From: Domibacillus enclensis
GTDB lineage: Bacteria; Bacillota; Bacilli; Bacillales; Domibacillaceae
Length of the DNA: 64,000 nucleotides
Assembly (NCBI RefSeq): GCF_900156125.1
Contig: NZ_FTLX01000003.1
Coordinates: 186,001 to 250,000, forward strand
Direction: 5' to 3'
In this document: piece by piece, positions 28,632 to 39,698 of the stretch
Layout: every line of letters starts with the position of its first letter
Numbering within the stretch: position 1 is the stretch's first letter
Made by a program: the position numbers and the translations under genes
Notes under the pieces: model-generated
What the model saw: the letters and a program-made list of their open reading frames with translations, nothing else
Database searches by the model: none
What the model was told of the DNA's origin: nothing

Positions 28632-31600
28632 ACGTACAGACATTAAAAGTATTCTTGTTATTGGATCAGGCCCGATCGTTATCGGTCAGGCAGCAGAATT
28701 TGACTATGCAGGCACACAGGCTTGCTTGGCGCTGAAAGAAGAAGGATATCGCGTCATCCTTGTGAATTCAAACCCGGCCACCATTATGACGGATACAGAA
28801 ATCGCCGATGCCGTTTACATTGAGCCGATCACGCTTGAATTCGTGCGCCGGATTATCCAAAAGGAACGTCCGGATGCGGTCCTGCCGACACTTGGCGGAC
28901 AGACAGGACTGAACATGGCAGTAGAGCTTTCCAATGCCGGCGTGTTAGATGAATACAATGTGAAAGTGTTAGGCACGAAGCTTTCTGCGATCGAGCAAGC
29001 GGAAGACCGTGATTTGTTCCGTACATTAATGAACGATTTAAATGAGCCGGTTCCAGATAGTGAAATCATCCACACGCTTCAGGAAGCAAAAGATTTCGTT
29101 GAGCAAATCGGCTATCCGGTTATCGTCCGTCCTGCTTATACACTCGGCGGCACAGGCGGCGGGATTTGCGAAAACGACGAGGAATTAATTGAAACCGTCA
29201 CAAACGGCTTAAAGCAAAGCCCGGTCACACAGTGTCTTCTTGAAAAAAGCATCGCCGGCTTTAAAGAAATTGAATATGAAGTGATGCGCGATTCCAAAGA
29301 CAACGCCATCGTTGTCTGCAACATGGAAAACATTGATCCGGTCGGTGTTCATACAGGCGACTCGATCGTTGTCGCACCGAGCCAGACGTTAACAGACCGT
29401 GAATACCAAATGCTGCGCAACACATCGCTGAAGATCATTCGCGCACTTGGCATCGAAGGCGGCTGTAATGTTCAGCTGGCACTTGATCCGCACAGCTTCC
29501 AATACTACATTATTGAAGTAAATCCACGTGTAAGCCGTTCATCTGCGCTTGCATCCAAAGCAACCGGCTATCCAATTGCCAAGCTTGCAGCGAAAATTGC
29601 GGTCGGCTTAACGCTGGATGAAATGATGAACCCAGTGACGGGTAAAACGTACGCGTGCTTTGAACCGGCGCTTGATTACATCGTGTCCAAAATTCCGCGC
29701 TGGCCGTTTGACAAGTTCGAGCATGCAAACCGGACGCTCGGCACGCAAATGAAGGCAACAGGCGAAGTGATGGCGATCGGCCGTACGTTTGAGGAATCCA
29801 TGTTAAAAGCGGTTCGCTCACTAGAAAGCGGCGTTTACCATTTATCGCTTGATGATCTGGCTGATAAAGATGACGCCTTTCTTGAAAAGCGGATTCGCAA
29901 AGCGGGTGATGAGCGATTGTTCTACCTTGGGGAAGCACTGCGCCGCGGCATTACAATCGAAACGATTCACGAGTGGAGCCAGATCGACTTATTCTTCCTG
30001 AAAAAGTTCGAAAACATCGTGAAGTACGAAACAGAAGTGGAAAACAATCCGTTTAATACAGATGTTGTAAAAAAAGCAAAGCAGCTTGGCTTTGCCGACA
30101 AAACGATTGCCAAGGCATGGGGCAAAACGGAAAAAGAAGTATACGACTGGCGCAAGAAAAACGGCATTATCCCTGTTTTCAAAACGGTGGATACGTGTGC
30201 GGCCGAGTTCGAATCGGAAACACCTTATTACTATGGAACATATGAGGATGAAAACGAGTCGATTGTTACGGACCGGAAATCGGTTGTTGTGCTTGGCTCA
30301 GGCCCGATCCGGATCGGACAAGGGGTTGAGTTCGATTACGCAACTGTTCACTCTGTATGGGCGCTTCGTGAAGCCGGCTATGAAGCGATTATCGTTAACA
30401 ACAACCCGGAGACGGTTTCCACCGACTTTAGTATCTCGGACAAATTATATTTCGAGCCGCTGACGATTGAAGATGTGATGCACATTATCGATTTAGAGCA
30501 GCCAGAAGGAGTTATTGTCCAGTTCGGCGGCCAGACAGCGATTAACCTCGCGGATCAGCTTGTCGCTCATGGAGTGAAAATTCTCGGCACGAGCCTTGAA
30601 GATGTCGACCGTGCGGAAAACCGCGACAAGTTCGAGCAGGCGCTTCAGGAATTAAAAGTACCGCAGCCGCTTGGCAGAACAGCTTTCTCCGTGGAAGCTG
30701 CAGTGGATATCGCCAACAGCATCGGCTACCCGGTTCTTGTTCGCCCTTCCTACGTGCTTGGCGGACGTGCGATGGAAATCGTTTATAAAGAAGCAGAATT
30801 GCTTCAATACATGCAAAACGCGGTGAAGGTCAACCCAGAGCACCCTGTTCTGATCGACCGTTATTTAACAGGAAAAGAAATTGAAGTCGATGCTATTTCA
30901 GACGGCACAGATGTCGTGATTCCAGGCATCATGGAGCATATCGAGCGCGCAGGTGTTCACTCCGGTGACTCCATCGCTGTGTATCCGCCGCAAAAATTAA
31001 CAGAAGATCAAAAAGCGAAGATCATTGAATATACGACGAAGCTGGCAAAAGGCTTGAATATTATCGGCTTGCTTAACATTCAGTATGTTATTTCAAAAGG
31101 TGAAGTGTTCGTGATCGAAGTCAATCCGCGCTCAAGCCGGACCGTTCCATTCCTGAGCAAAATTACGAATGTGCCAATGGCCAACATCGCAACGAAAGCC
31201 ATTATGGGGCAGTCGTTGCAGGAAATGGGCTACCAGTCAGGTCTTGTTCCGGAAAAAGAAGGCGTTTATGTGAAAGTACCGGTCTTCTCGTTTGCGAAGC
31301 TGCGCCGCGTAGACACAACGCTTGGCCCTGAAATGAAATCAACGGGCGAAGTGATGGGGAAAGATTCAACGGTTGAAAAAGCACTTTACAAAGGGCTTGT
31401 GGCATCCGGCATGAAAATCCCGACAAAAGGGGCCGTATTGCTCACAGTAGCTGACAAGGACAAAGACGAGGCGCTTGTGATTGCGAAGCGTTTCCATAAT
31501 ATCGGCTTCCAGCTGCTGGCGACTCATGGCACAGCTAACTTGATTCGCGAAACAGGCGTACCGGTTCAAACAGTAGCTAAAATCGGAGCAAAAGGTCCGG

Positions 31601-31826
31601 ATATGCTGGACGTGATCCGCGGCGGCGAAGCCCAGTTTATTATTAACACACTGACAAAAGGCAAGCAGCCGGCACGTGACGGCTTCCGTATCCGCCGTGA
31701 ATCGGTTGAAAACGGCATTCCATGTTTGACATCACTTGATACAGCCACCGCGATTCTTGAAGTGCTGGAATCTATGATCTTTAACGCAGAAGCGATGCCG
31801 AAAGCGGCACTTGAGGCGGTTCATTC

Positions 31827-31830
<4 letters not shown>
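28624..31830 (+). CDS. carB: Carbamoyl-phosphate synthase large subunit
   Basis: Makes carbamoyl phosphate from bicarbonate, ammonia and two ATP. It has 1068 residues (B. subtilis PyrAB 1071). Two homologous halves each hold a pre-ATP-grasp segment ([20 protein letters not shown] and [16 protein letters not shown]) and an ATP-grasp domain ([22 protein letters not shown]). An oligomerisation segment lies between the halves, and a C-terminal MGS-like allosteric domain starts at about residue 935. It is the largest complete gene in the window. AAAGGAGA precedes the ATG, which lies inside the end of carA. Confidence 0.98.
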
Positions 31831-33513
<1,683 letters not shown>

Positions 33514-33514
<1 letters not shown>

Positions 33515-34230
33515 TGGAAAAAGAACCGATTATTGCACTCGACTTTCCCACGTGGGAGGAGGCCGAGCAATTTCTTGCGCCCTTCGAAGGGGAAGAGCTG
33601 TATGTGAAGGTCGGCATGGAGCTGTACCTGCAAAATGGCCCGTTTATTATTGAGCAGCTGAAAAAAAGAAATCATCGTATTTTTCTTGATTTAAAGCTGC
33701 ACGATATTCCGAACACGGTTGGCCAGGCGATGAAGGGACTTGCGGCACTCGGTGTCGACATGATTAATGTTCATGCAGCAGGCGGTGTCGACATGATGAA
33801 GCGAGCGGTTGAAGGGCTTCAGGCGGGGACAAAGGAAGGCGGAAAGCGTCCGATTTTGCTCGCCGTGACGCAGCTGACATCAACGTCTCAAGAAGCGATG
33901 CAGGCGGATCAGCTTATTCAAGTGCCATTGAAGGAATCGGTTCTCCATTATGCTCAAAAAGCAAAAGAAGCCGGCTGTGACGGCGTTGTCTGTTCCGTTT
34001 TGGAAGCAGGGGCTATTCGGGACGCATGCGGAGAGGACTTTTATAAAGTCACACCGGGCATCCGCTTAAAAGACGGTCAGGCAGATGATCAAAAACGGGT
34101 AGCAGATCCTGCTGAAGCAAGAGAAATCGGCTCCACCATGATTGTGGTCGGCCGGCCGATTACAAAAGCAGCCGATCCAGTCGCTGCCTATCACCACGTT
34201 AAAGCACTCTGGGGAGGACAAGCAGAATGA
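33514..34230 (+). CDS. pyrF: Orotidine 5'-phosphate decarboxylase
   Basis: Last step to UMP. It has 238 residues (B. subtilis 239). The catalytic DxKxxD array is in [17 protein letters not shown], and the phosphate loop is around [20 protein letters not shown] and VVGRPITKA. The start overlaps the pyrD stop by one base (TAATG) and the end overlaps pyrE by four, continuing the unbroken chain of overlaps from pyrB to pyrE. Confidence 0.97.
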
Positions 34231-34853
34231 AAAAACAAATTGCGGAAGAACTATTAAACATTAAGGCGGTGTACCTGCAGCCGAACGACCCATTCACGTG
34301 GTCATCCGGTATGAAGTCGCCAATTTACTGCGACAACCGTCTGACGCTTTCTTATCCAGACACGCGCAAAAAAATCGCGGCAGGGCTGGCCGAGTTAATT
34401 AAGGAAAACTATCCGGATGCAGAGATTATTGCCGGAACAGCCACAGCCGGGATTCCGCATGCAGCATGGGTGGCAGACGTATTGAACCTGCCAATGTGCT
34501 ACGTGCGCTCAAAAGCGAAGGAGCATGGCAAAGGCAATCAAATCGAGGGAAAAGCAGAGCCAGGATCAAAGGTCGTTGTCATTGAAGACTTGATTTCCAC
34601 TGGCGGCAGTGCGATTACAGCAGCAGATGCTTTGCGTGCGGCCGGCTGTGACGTACTCGGTGTCGCGGCCATCTTTACATATGGCTTGCCAAAAGGAGAC
34701 ACCCGTCTTGCAGAAGCAGAACTTAAAGCAGTGGCCTTAAGTGACTACGATGCGCTGATTGAAGTGGCAGCCGAGAAAAACTATGTTCAGTCAGACGATA
34801 TTGAAACATTAAAGAACTGGAAGCAAAATCCCGAAGCATGGGGATCGAACTAA
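34227..34853 (+). CDS. pyrE: Orotate phosphoribosyltransferase
   Basis: Converts orotate and PRPP to OMP. It has 208 residues (B. subtilis 216). The type I PRT signature with the acidic pair is [37 protein letters not shown] and [13 protein letters not shown] (flexible loop with Lys and His) are typical of OPRT. It is the last gene of the pyr operon and is followed by a strong terminator. Confidence 0.97.
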   Translation: MKKQIAEELLNIKAVYLQPNDPFTWSSGMKSPIYCDNRLTLSYPDTRKKIAAGLAELIKENYPDAEIIAGTATAGIPHAAWVADVLNLPMCYVRSKAKEHGKGNQIEGKAEPGSKVVVIEDLISTGGSAITAADALRAAGCDVLGVAAIFTYGLPKGDTRLAEAELKAVALSDYDALIEVAAEKNYVQSDDIETLKNWKQNPEAWGSN

Positions 34854-34886
34854 AAACGAGATTGAGAAAAAATCTTAAAATAGAAG

Positions 34887-34923
34887 AAAAGCCGAACGAT
34901 TTCCAAAATCGTTTGGCTTTTTT
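34887..34923 (+). terminator. Intrinsic terminator after the pyr operon
   Basis: AAAAGCCGAACGATTT pairs with AAATCGTTTGGCTTTT with a very short loop and a T6 run. It marks the end of the pyr operon. Confidence 0.88.
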
Positions 34924-34969
34924 GATCCGTATGACGATTACGTCCCAGCCTGTCACTTTGTTGAAAAAG

Positions 34970-35123
34970 CGATCGTCGATAAAGTGAGAATACCGCTGAT
35001 ATGTACCTCTCGATCGCCGATAAAATTAATTTACCGCTGATATTCACCTGTCGATCGCTGATATCCTTAGCATGTCGGCGATCCAGCCTTTATATCAGCG
35101 ATAAAGAATAGATATCGGCGATA
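34970..35123. repeat. Phased 41-bp tandem repeat array with inverted tail
   Basis: Two full 41-bp units start at 34970 and 35011, and a third degenerates after 35052. Each unit opens with CGATCG-YYGATA and carries TACCGCTGATAT 21 bases in. The 8-base core CGYYGATA therefore recurs at 34974, 34994, 35015, 35035 and 35056. Three more cores on the other strand start at 35073, 35093 and 35113 (TGTCGGCG, TATCAGCG, TATCGGCG). The 20-21 base spacing is close to two helical turns. No open frame of note covers it. It fills most of the pyrE-acetyltransferase gap. Function is unknown. Confidence 0.85.
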
Positions 35124-35128
35124 CGCTA

Positions 35129-35156
35129 TTACGCCCCATCCACTTTCTGGTATAAT
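35129..35156 (+). promoter_or_regulatory. Extended -10 promoter candidate for the acetyltransferase
   Basis: TGGTATAAT provides an extended -10 (TATAAT at 35151-35156). The -35 is weak (TTACGC at 35129-35134, 16-base spacer). It begins directly after the repeat array. Confidence 0.55.
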
Positions 35157-35189
35157 TATGAAAATTAGGCAAAGGAAAGGGTGAGGAAC

Positions 35190-35705
35190 TTGCTTCAGCT
35201 CGTATCGCCTTCGTTCCATCTAAAAGAGGAGTACCTATCATTCTATACAGAGTGGGAAAAAAGCGGTGAAAAGATGATTCCCTGGGTGATTGAACAAAAT
35301 CCGCATCCATTTGAGCAGATGCTTCAATTTTTGCAGGACCATGCAGAAGGAAAGAACTTGCCGGAAAACTGGGTTGCGGATTCCACCTACTGGCTGATTG
35401 ACGAAACGAACAGAGTCCTGGGTGTGGTAAATATCCGTCACTCGTTATCCGAATTCCTGCTTAACAGTGGCGGTCATATCGGCTACGGCATTCGCCCGTC
35501 GGAAAGAAGAAAAGGCTATGCCACCAAGCTGCTGGCACTGTCACTTCAAAAAGCGAAGGAGCTGGGCATTGATCGAGCACTGGTCGTTTGTGATGAGGAT
35601 AATGCGGGGTCCTTTCAAACGATTGTGAAAAATGGTGGAATAGCGGACAATGACTTTGTTGAAGAAGATGGAGTAGTCGTTAAGCGGTTTTGGATTCAGA
35701 TATGA
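35190..35705 (+). CDS. GNAT-family N-acetyltransferase
   Basis: Predicted acetyltransferase of about 171 residues, resembling the COG3981-type GNATs. The acetyl-CoA binding motif A is seen as GYGIRPSERRKGYATKLLALSL (the R/Q-x-x-G-x-G/A pattern is RRKGYA), preceded by the beta strand LGVVNIRHSL. A late GSFQTIVKNGG motif B-like segment follows. The substrate cannot be inferred. TTG 35190 is chosen because GGTGA precedes it by five bases and gives the usual MLQLV start; GTG 35181 is an alternative. It stands alone between two repeat elements, which suggests a variable locus. Confidence 0.8.
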   Translation: MLQLVSPSFHLKEEYLSFYTEWEKSGEKMIPWVIEQNPHPFEQMLQFLQDHAEGKNLPENWVADSTYWLIDETNRVLGVVNIRHSLSEFLLNSGGHIGYGIRPSERRKGYATKLLALSLQKAKELGIDRALVVCDEDNAGSFQTIVKNGGIADNDFVEEDGVVVKRFWIQI

Positions 35706-35749
35706 ACAGGGATCGGGACAGAAAGTTTTAACCAAAAAATGATGAAGCA

Positions 35750-36305
35750 TTTAGCGACTGCGCTTGCGCGAACACAGTCCGGGCGGCTTCTGCAGAACTG
35801 CGCGTTCCTGGGGGCGGGCGGTGAGCTAACTTTTGCCGCTGCCGCGTCAAAAGTGGATCTCACCTGACCCGCTTGCTCTCCAAGGAGTCTCCGTCCTGCG
35901 CCAGCCGCCCTTAATGGGGAGGAAAAGCCGCTGATAAAACCAAAAAAAGAGCAAGATGGTTGAGAAATAATAAACCATTCTACCCTTCATATGAAAAGTG
36001 AAGCTATTATTCATACACCCGCTCGTTAGTTATTGAAAACTAGCCATTTTTAAGCATTTTATTCTCCTTGCTTTATTAGAACCACAACGGGCGCAGGGAG
36101 GCCGGCGAAGACTCCCGCTGGACGAGCGGACAGGCTGAAACAGCCACGGTTTTTGGGCTGGTTCAGCGTTCGCCCAGCAGGAAAGCGGAGCCGGCAGCCC
36201 GGAGCCCCTGATTGTGCTTTTTCAAGAAAAAAGAAGAATCGAGGCTTTCAGAGACTAGATCTTTCGGATTCAATAGCTGTCCTCATTGTTATGCCCCAGT
36301 CTGTA
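35750..36305. repeat. Composite palindromic intergenic repeat, copy B (long form)
   Basis: It shares its left and right halves with 1084-1446. The left half has GGGGCGGGCGGTGAG (35811-35825) inverted against CTCACCTGACCCGC (35859-35872). The right half begins at GGCGCAGGGAGGCCGGCG. Between them lies a 187-bp A/T-richer centre (35903-36089), bounded by perfect inverted octamers CCTGCGCC and GGCGCAGG and absent from copy A. The centre has one extra CGCTGATA core (35929-35936) like those of the nearby array. No gene is supported in this 632-bp gap. Confidence 0.8.
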
Positions 36306-36337
36306 TTAAATGATTTCATCCCAAAAGGCAAGACGTC

Positions 36338-38041
36338 TTATTTCTTCATCCCCATCACTTTCCCGGCATCGGGTGTCACAAATACGGTATGCTGGTTGTC
36401 ATATATGACGAATCCGGGCTTGGCGCCGGACGGTTTTTTCACGTGTCGTACCTTTGTGTAGTCTACCGGAACGGATGAAGAGTCTTTTGCTTTGCTGTAA
36501 TAGGCAGCGATCATCGCCGCTTCAAGAATCGTTTGCTCCGCTGGGTCATCCGACCGAATGACTACGTGCGAACCCGGGATATCCTTTGTGTGAAGCCAAA
36601 TGTCATCGCGCCGTGCCAGCTTGTTTGTTACATAATCGTTTTGCCGGTTGTTTTTGCCGGCGTAAATCGGCGTCCCGTCCGATGAAACATATTCTTCGAT
36701 CACCGGCAGGAGCGGTTTCTTTTTCTTTTTAATATGGCGGGCTTTCAAGTAGCCTTCCTCCGCCAGCTCTTCCCGGATTTCCTCAATGTCCCGGGGGGAT
36801 GCCGACTCCAGCTGCTGCAGCAGCGCCTCGAAGTAGCGAACTTCTTCTTTTGTTTTTTCGATCTGCTCCTGTACGACGATGATCGCGTGCTTGGCTTTTT
36901 GGTAGCGCGAAAAATACTTCTGGGCGTTATCCGACGGCGATTTCTGTGGATCAAGGGCAATAAGGGCCATCGCGCCGTTTTCATCGTAATAATCGACGAC
37001 TTCTACTTCAGTCATCCCTTTTTTAACGGCGTATAAATTGGCCGTCAGCAGCTCGCCGAGACGCTGATACTGGCCAGCGTTTTCCGCTTCGGCCAGCGTT
37101 TGTTTCAGCTTTTCAATTTTGGAGCGGTTTTTTTGCAGCTCATTGCCGATCAGCCGCTCCACGTCATTTGCCTGCTGTCTTACCCGGTCGCGCTCGGCCT
37201 TCCCAAAGTAAAAACGGTCCAAAAGCAAGGAAAGCGTGTGAAACGCCGTTCGATCCCCGGGGACGGACGGCAAGTCCACCATGTAAAAAGTCGTTTTGTC
37301 TCCACTGTCGATCAGCACCGGTTCGTAGCGGCCTTCCTTTATCGGCTCCATCACATCCAGGAAAACAGGCGCTACGGTTTCCCGGTTGGCAAGTCCGGCT
37401 CTTTTCACGATATCACTGCTAAGGAGCGGCGATACTCCTTCAAAGGCAGCCACGATCTGCTTGCTTATTTTCCCTGCATTAAAATCAATGGAACGAGTCA
37501 CGGTTTCAGCATCAGCCTCGAGCGGATTCAGTTTATGCTGAGCAGGGGGCGCTACATATTCCGCTCCCGGTAAAATCGTCCGGTAGCTGTTCAGCGAAGA
37601 AGGGATGTGCTTAATGCTGTCGATAATGGTTCCTTTTGCATTATCGACTAAAATCATGTTGCTATGGCGTCCCATAATTTCAACGTATAAATCCTTGTAC
37701 GAAATGTCGCCAATTTCATTTTTTCCTTTGAACTGGAAGCAGATGGTTCGGTCCAGGCCAAACTGGCGGATATTTTCTAAAATCGCGCCATCTAAATGCT
37801 TTCTCATCATCACGCAAAAAAGCGGCGGCTCCGGCGGATTTTCCACTGCGGCTTCCGTCAGCTGCACCCGTGCGTATGATGGATGTGCCGACAGGAGAAG
37901 CTTATTGTTCTTCCCGCGTGCACGGATCACCATAATCGTTTCATTTTTATAAGGCTGATGAATTTTGTTCACACGGCCGCCCGTCAGTGCCTCACTTAAT
38001 TCTTCAACCATTGCTTTTGTAAATAATCCGTCAAATGCCAT
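36338..38041 (-). CDS. rqcH: Ribosome quality control factor RqcH (NFACT family)
   Basis: Binds the P-site tRNA on obstructed 50S subunits and recruits Ala-tRNA to add alanine tails. Earlier it was annotated as fibronectin-binding protein FbpA/YloA. It has 567 residues (B. subtilis about 570). The NFACT-N domain carries Asp97-Arg98 (FGLDRTICF), the pair needed for function in B. subtilis. HhH and long coiled-coil segments follow (about 285-435), then a C-terminal NFACT-R domain with WLHTKDIPGSHVVIR. The start ATG has AAAGGGAG upstream on the minus strand. It is divergent from its right neighbour and alone in its unit. Confidence 0.95.
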   Translation of the reverse strand: MAFDGLFTKAMVEELSEALTGGRVNKIHQPYKNETIMVIRARGKNNKLLLSAHPSYARVQLTEAAVENPPEPPLFCVMMRKHLDGAILENIRQFGLDRTICFQFKGKNEIGDISYKDLYVEIMGRHSNMILVDNAKGTIIDSIKHIPSSLNSYRTILPGAEYVAPPAQHKLNPLEADAETVTRSIDFNAGKISKQIVAAFEGVSPLLSSDIVKRAGLANRETVAPVFLDVMEPIKEGRYEPVLIDSGDKTTFYMVDLPSVPGDRTAFHTLSLLLDRFYFGKAERDRVRQQANDVERLIGNELQKNRSKIEKLKQTLAEAENAGQYQRLGELLTANLYAVKKGMTEVEVVDYYDENGAMALIALDPQKSPSDNAQKYFSRYQKAKHAIIVVQEQIEKTKEEVRYFEALLQQLESASPRDIEEIREELAEEGYLKARHIKKKKKPLLPVIEEYVSSDGTPIYAGKNNRQNDYVTNKLARRDDIWLHTKDIPGSHVVIRSDDPAEQTILEAAMIAAYYSKAKDSSSVPVDYTKVRHVKKPSGAKPGFVIYDNQHTVFVTPDAGKVMGMKK

Positions 38042-38121
38042 TATCCATACTCCCTTTTTAAACGAACATATTGTTTCATCTTACCATGGGCCAGCAGTTT
38101 CCGTAAAATGAAGGACGTGCC

Positions 38122-38150
38122 TTTTTTCAAAAGGGAATGTGCTGTATACT
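38122..38150 (+). promoter_or_regulatory. Candidate promoter for the small membrane protein / remA / gmk run
   Basis: A good -10 TATACT (38145-38150) has a 17-base spacer and a poor -35 (TTTTTT, 38122-38127). It lies in the divergent region between rqcH and 38187. Confidence 0.4.
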
Positions 38151-38186
38151 TAATTTGACAAACTAATAGAAGAAAAGAGGAACGAG

Positions 38187-38435
38187 ATGACGGACTTAGT
38201 TTCGGTTATAATGATCTTTTCCATCCCGCTTGTAGCAATTGTCACGTCTCATAGGAGAAGCCAGTCAAAAATCCAGCACAAAATTGTAAAAGAACAGATC
38301 GAATTGGAAAAGCTAAAGCAAGAAAACTATTTGCTTGAAACAGAAAAAATGAAAATGGAGCTGGGATATACAAGGCCACTTGAAGAAAAAGAAGAGGTTC
38401 TCACTTTTCTTAAGCAGGAAAAGCAAGAGATATGA
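38187..38435 (+). CDS. Small membrane-anchored coiled-coil protein, function unknown
   Basis: I do not recognise this 82-residue protein. Residues 4-20 (LVSVIMIFSIPLVAIVT) form one membrane helix. A basic patch (HRRSQSKIQHK) and a predicted amphipathic, highly charged coiled coil to the C-terminus (rich in Lys, Glu and Leu) follow, giving a PspB-like layout without clear homology. The start is supported by AGAGGAACG before the ATG. It lies 54 bp before remA in the same direction, so it may share the remA-gmk-rpoZ transcript. It is not part of the B. subtilis arrangement that I recall. Confidence 0.7.
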   Translation: MTDLVSVIMIFSIPLVAIVTSHRRSQSKIQHKIVKEQIELEKLKQENYLLETEKMKMELGYTRPLEEKEEVLTFLKQEKQEI

Positions 38436-38489
38436 TATAATAGCAAGAGTGTGCAAAAATGGACGAATGGTGACAAAGGGGATCAGGCG

Positions 38490-38750
38490 ATGCAGTTAAT
38501 CAATATCGGATTTGGCAGTGTTGTCTCGGCAGAACGCATTGTGGCGGTTGTCAGCCCGGAGTCGGCGCCAATTAAACGGCTCGTTCAGGAGTCGCGCGAA
38601 AAAGGAAATCTTGTGGATGCGACGTTTGGCCGCCGTACGCGTGCAGTGATTGTGACGGACAGCCACCACATTATTTTATCGGCCATCCAGCCGGAGACGG
38701 TTGCGGGGCGCGCATCACTGAAAGATGAGGAAGCAGAGGAAGGATTGTGA
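38490..38750 (+). CDS. remA: Extracellular matrix regulator RemA (DUF370)
   Basis: DNA-binding protein that in B. subtilis activates biofilm matrix operons and osmoprotection genes. It has 86 residues from ATG 38490 (B. subtilis 89). It is nearly identical over [30 protein letters not shown], and [16 protein letters not shown], then [25 protein letters not shown] precedes the ATG. An upstream in-frame start (38451) has no ribosome site. In many Firmicutes remA directly precedes gmk, as here. Confidence 0.94.
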   Translation: MQLINIGFGSVVSAERIVAVVSPESAPIKRLVQESREKGNLVDATFGRRTRAVIVTDSHHIILSAIQPETVAGRASLKDEEAEEGL

Positions 38751-38755
38751 CGTAA

Positions 38756-39372
<617 letters not shown>

Positions 39373-39373
<1 letters not shown>

Positions 39374-39600
39374 TGCTATATCCATCAATTGATAACTTAC
39401 TTACTAAAATCGACTCTAAATACTCATTAGTCAGCGTAGCGGCAAAACGCGCACGCTTTATGCAGGAAAACAAAGGAAAAGGTGCGCTGGATACGTATCA
39501 GTCGCACAAATTTGTCGGCAAGGCGCTTGAAGAAATTTATGCGGATGAGCTTGTGATGCAAAAGAAAGATGCCAACAAAACGTACTCAGATGAAGTGTAA
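39373..39600 (+). CDS. rpoZ: RNA polymerase omega subunit
   Basis: Small polymerase assembly subunit that wraps the beta-prime C-terminus. It has 75 residues (B. subtilis 67). The family core is seen as [26 protein letters not shown] and the C-terminal helix as [16 protein letters not shown]. It starts in a TAATG overlap with gmk and ends at a terminator. Confidence 0.93.
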
Positions 39601-39616
39601 ATAAGAACAAAAGGGG

Positions 39617-39647
39617 AAGGGCGGCGAACACCGTCCTTTTCTTTTTT
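39617..39647 (+). terminator. Intrinsic terminator after rpoZ
   Basis: AAGGGCGG pairs with CCGTCCTT (8 bp, one G-T) around a 6-base loop, then TTCTTTTTT. It separates remA-gmk-rpoZ from the coaBC operon. Confidence 0.78.
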
Positions 39648-39698
39648 ATGTGCTATCATAATGACAGAATTGATTTGACCGGAACGGAGGAAAAACAG

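Noticed and set aside
34970-35123. CRISPR array for the regularly spaced repeat
   Set aside because: The core is only 8 bases, spacing is 20-21 bases with partly repeated spacers, orientation flips in the last three copies, and there are no cas genes.
35750-36305. Insertion sequence or MITE with transposase
   Set aside because: No transposase or fragment of one, and no target-site duplication visible by eye; kept as an unclassified repeat.
36153-36461. Open frame of 102 codons at the right end of repeat B
   Set aside because: It starts in the repeat and runs antisense into the conserved 3' end of rqcH; composition reflects the repeat and the opposite strand.
36338-38041. Fibronectin-binding adhesin
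   Set aside because: Old FbpA annotation; NFACT domain layout, no signal peptide and the Asp97-Arg98 pair identify RqcH.
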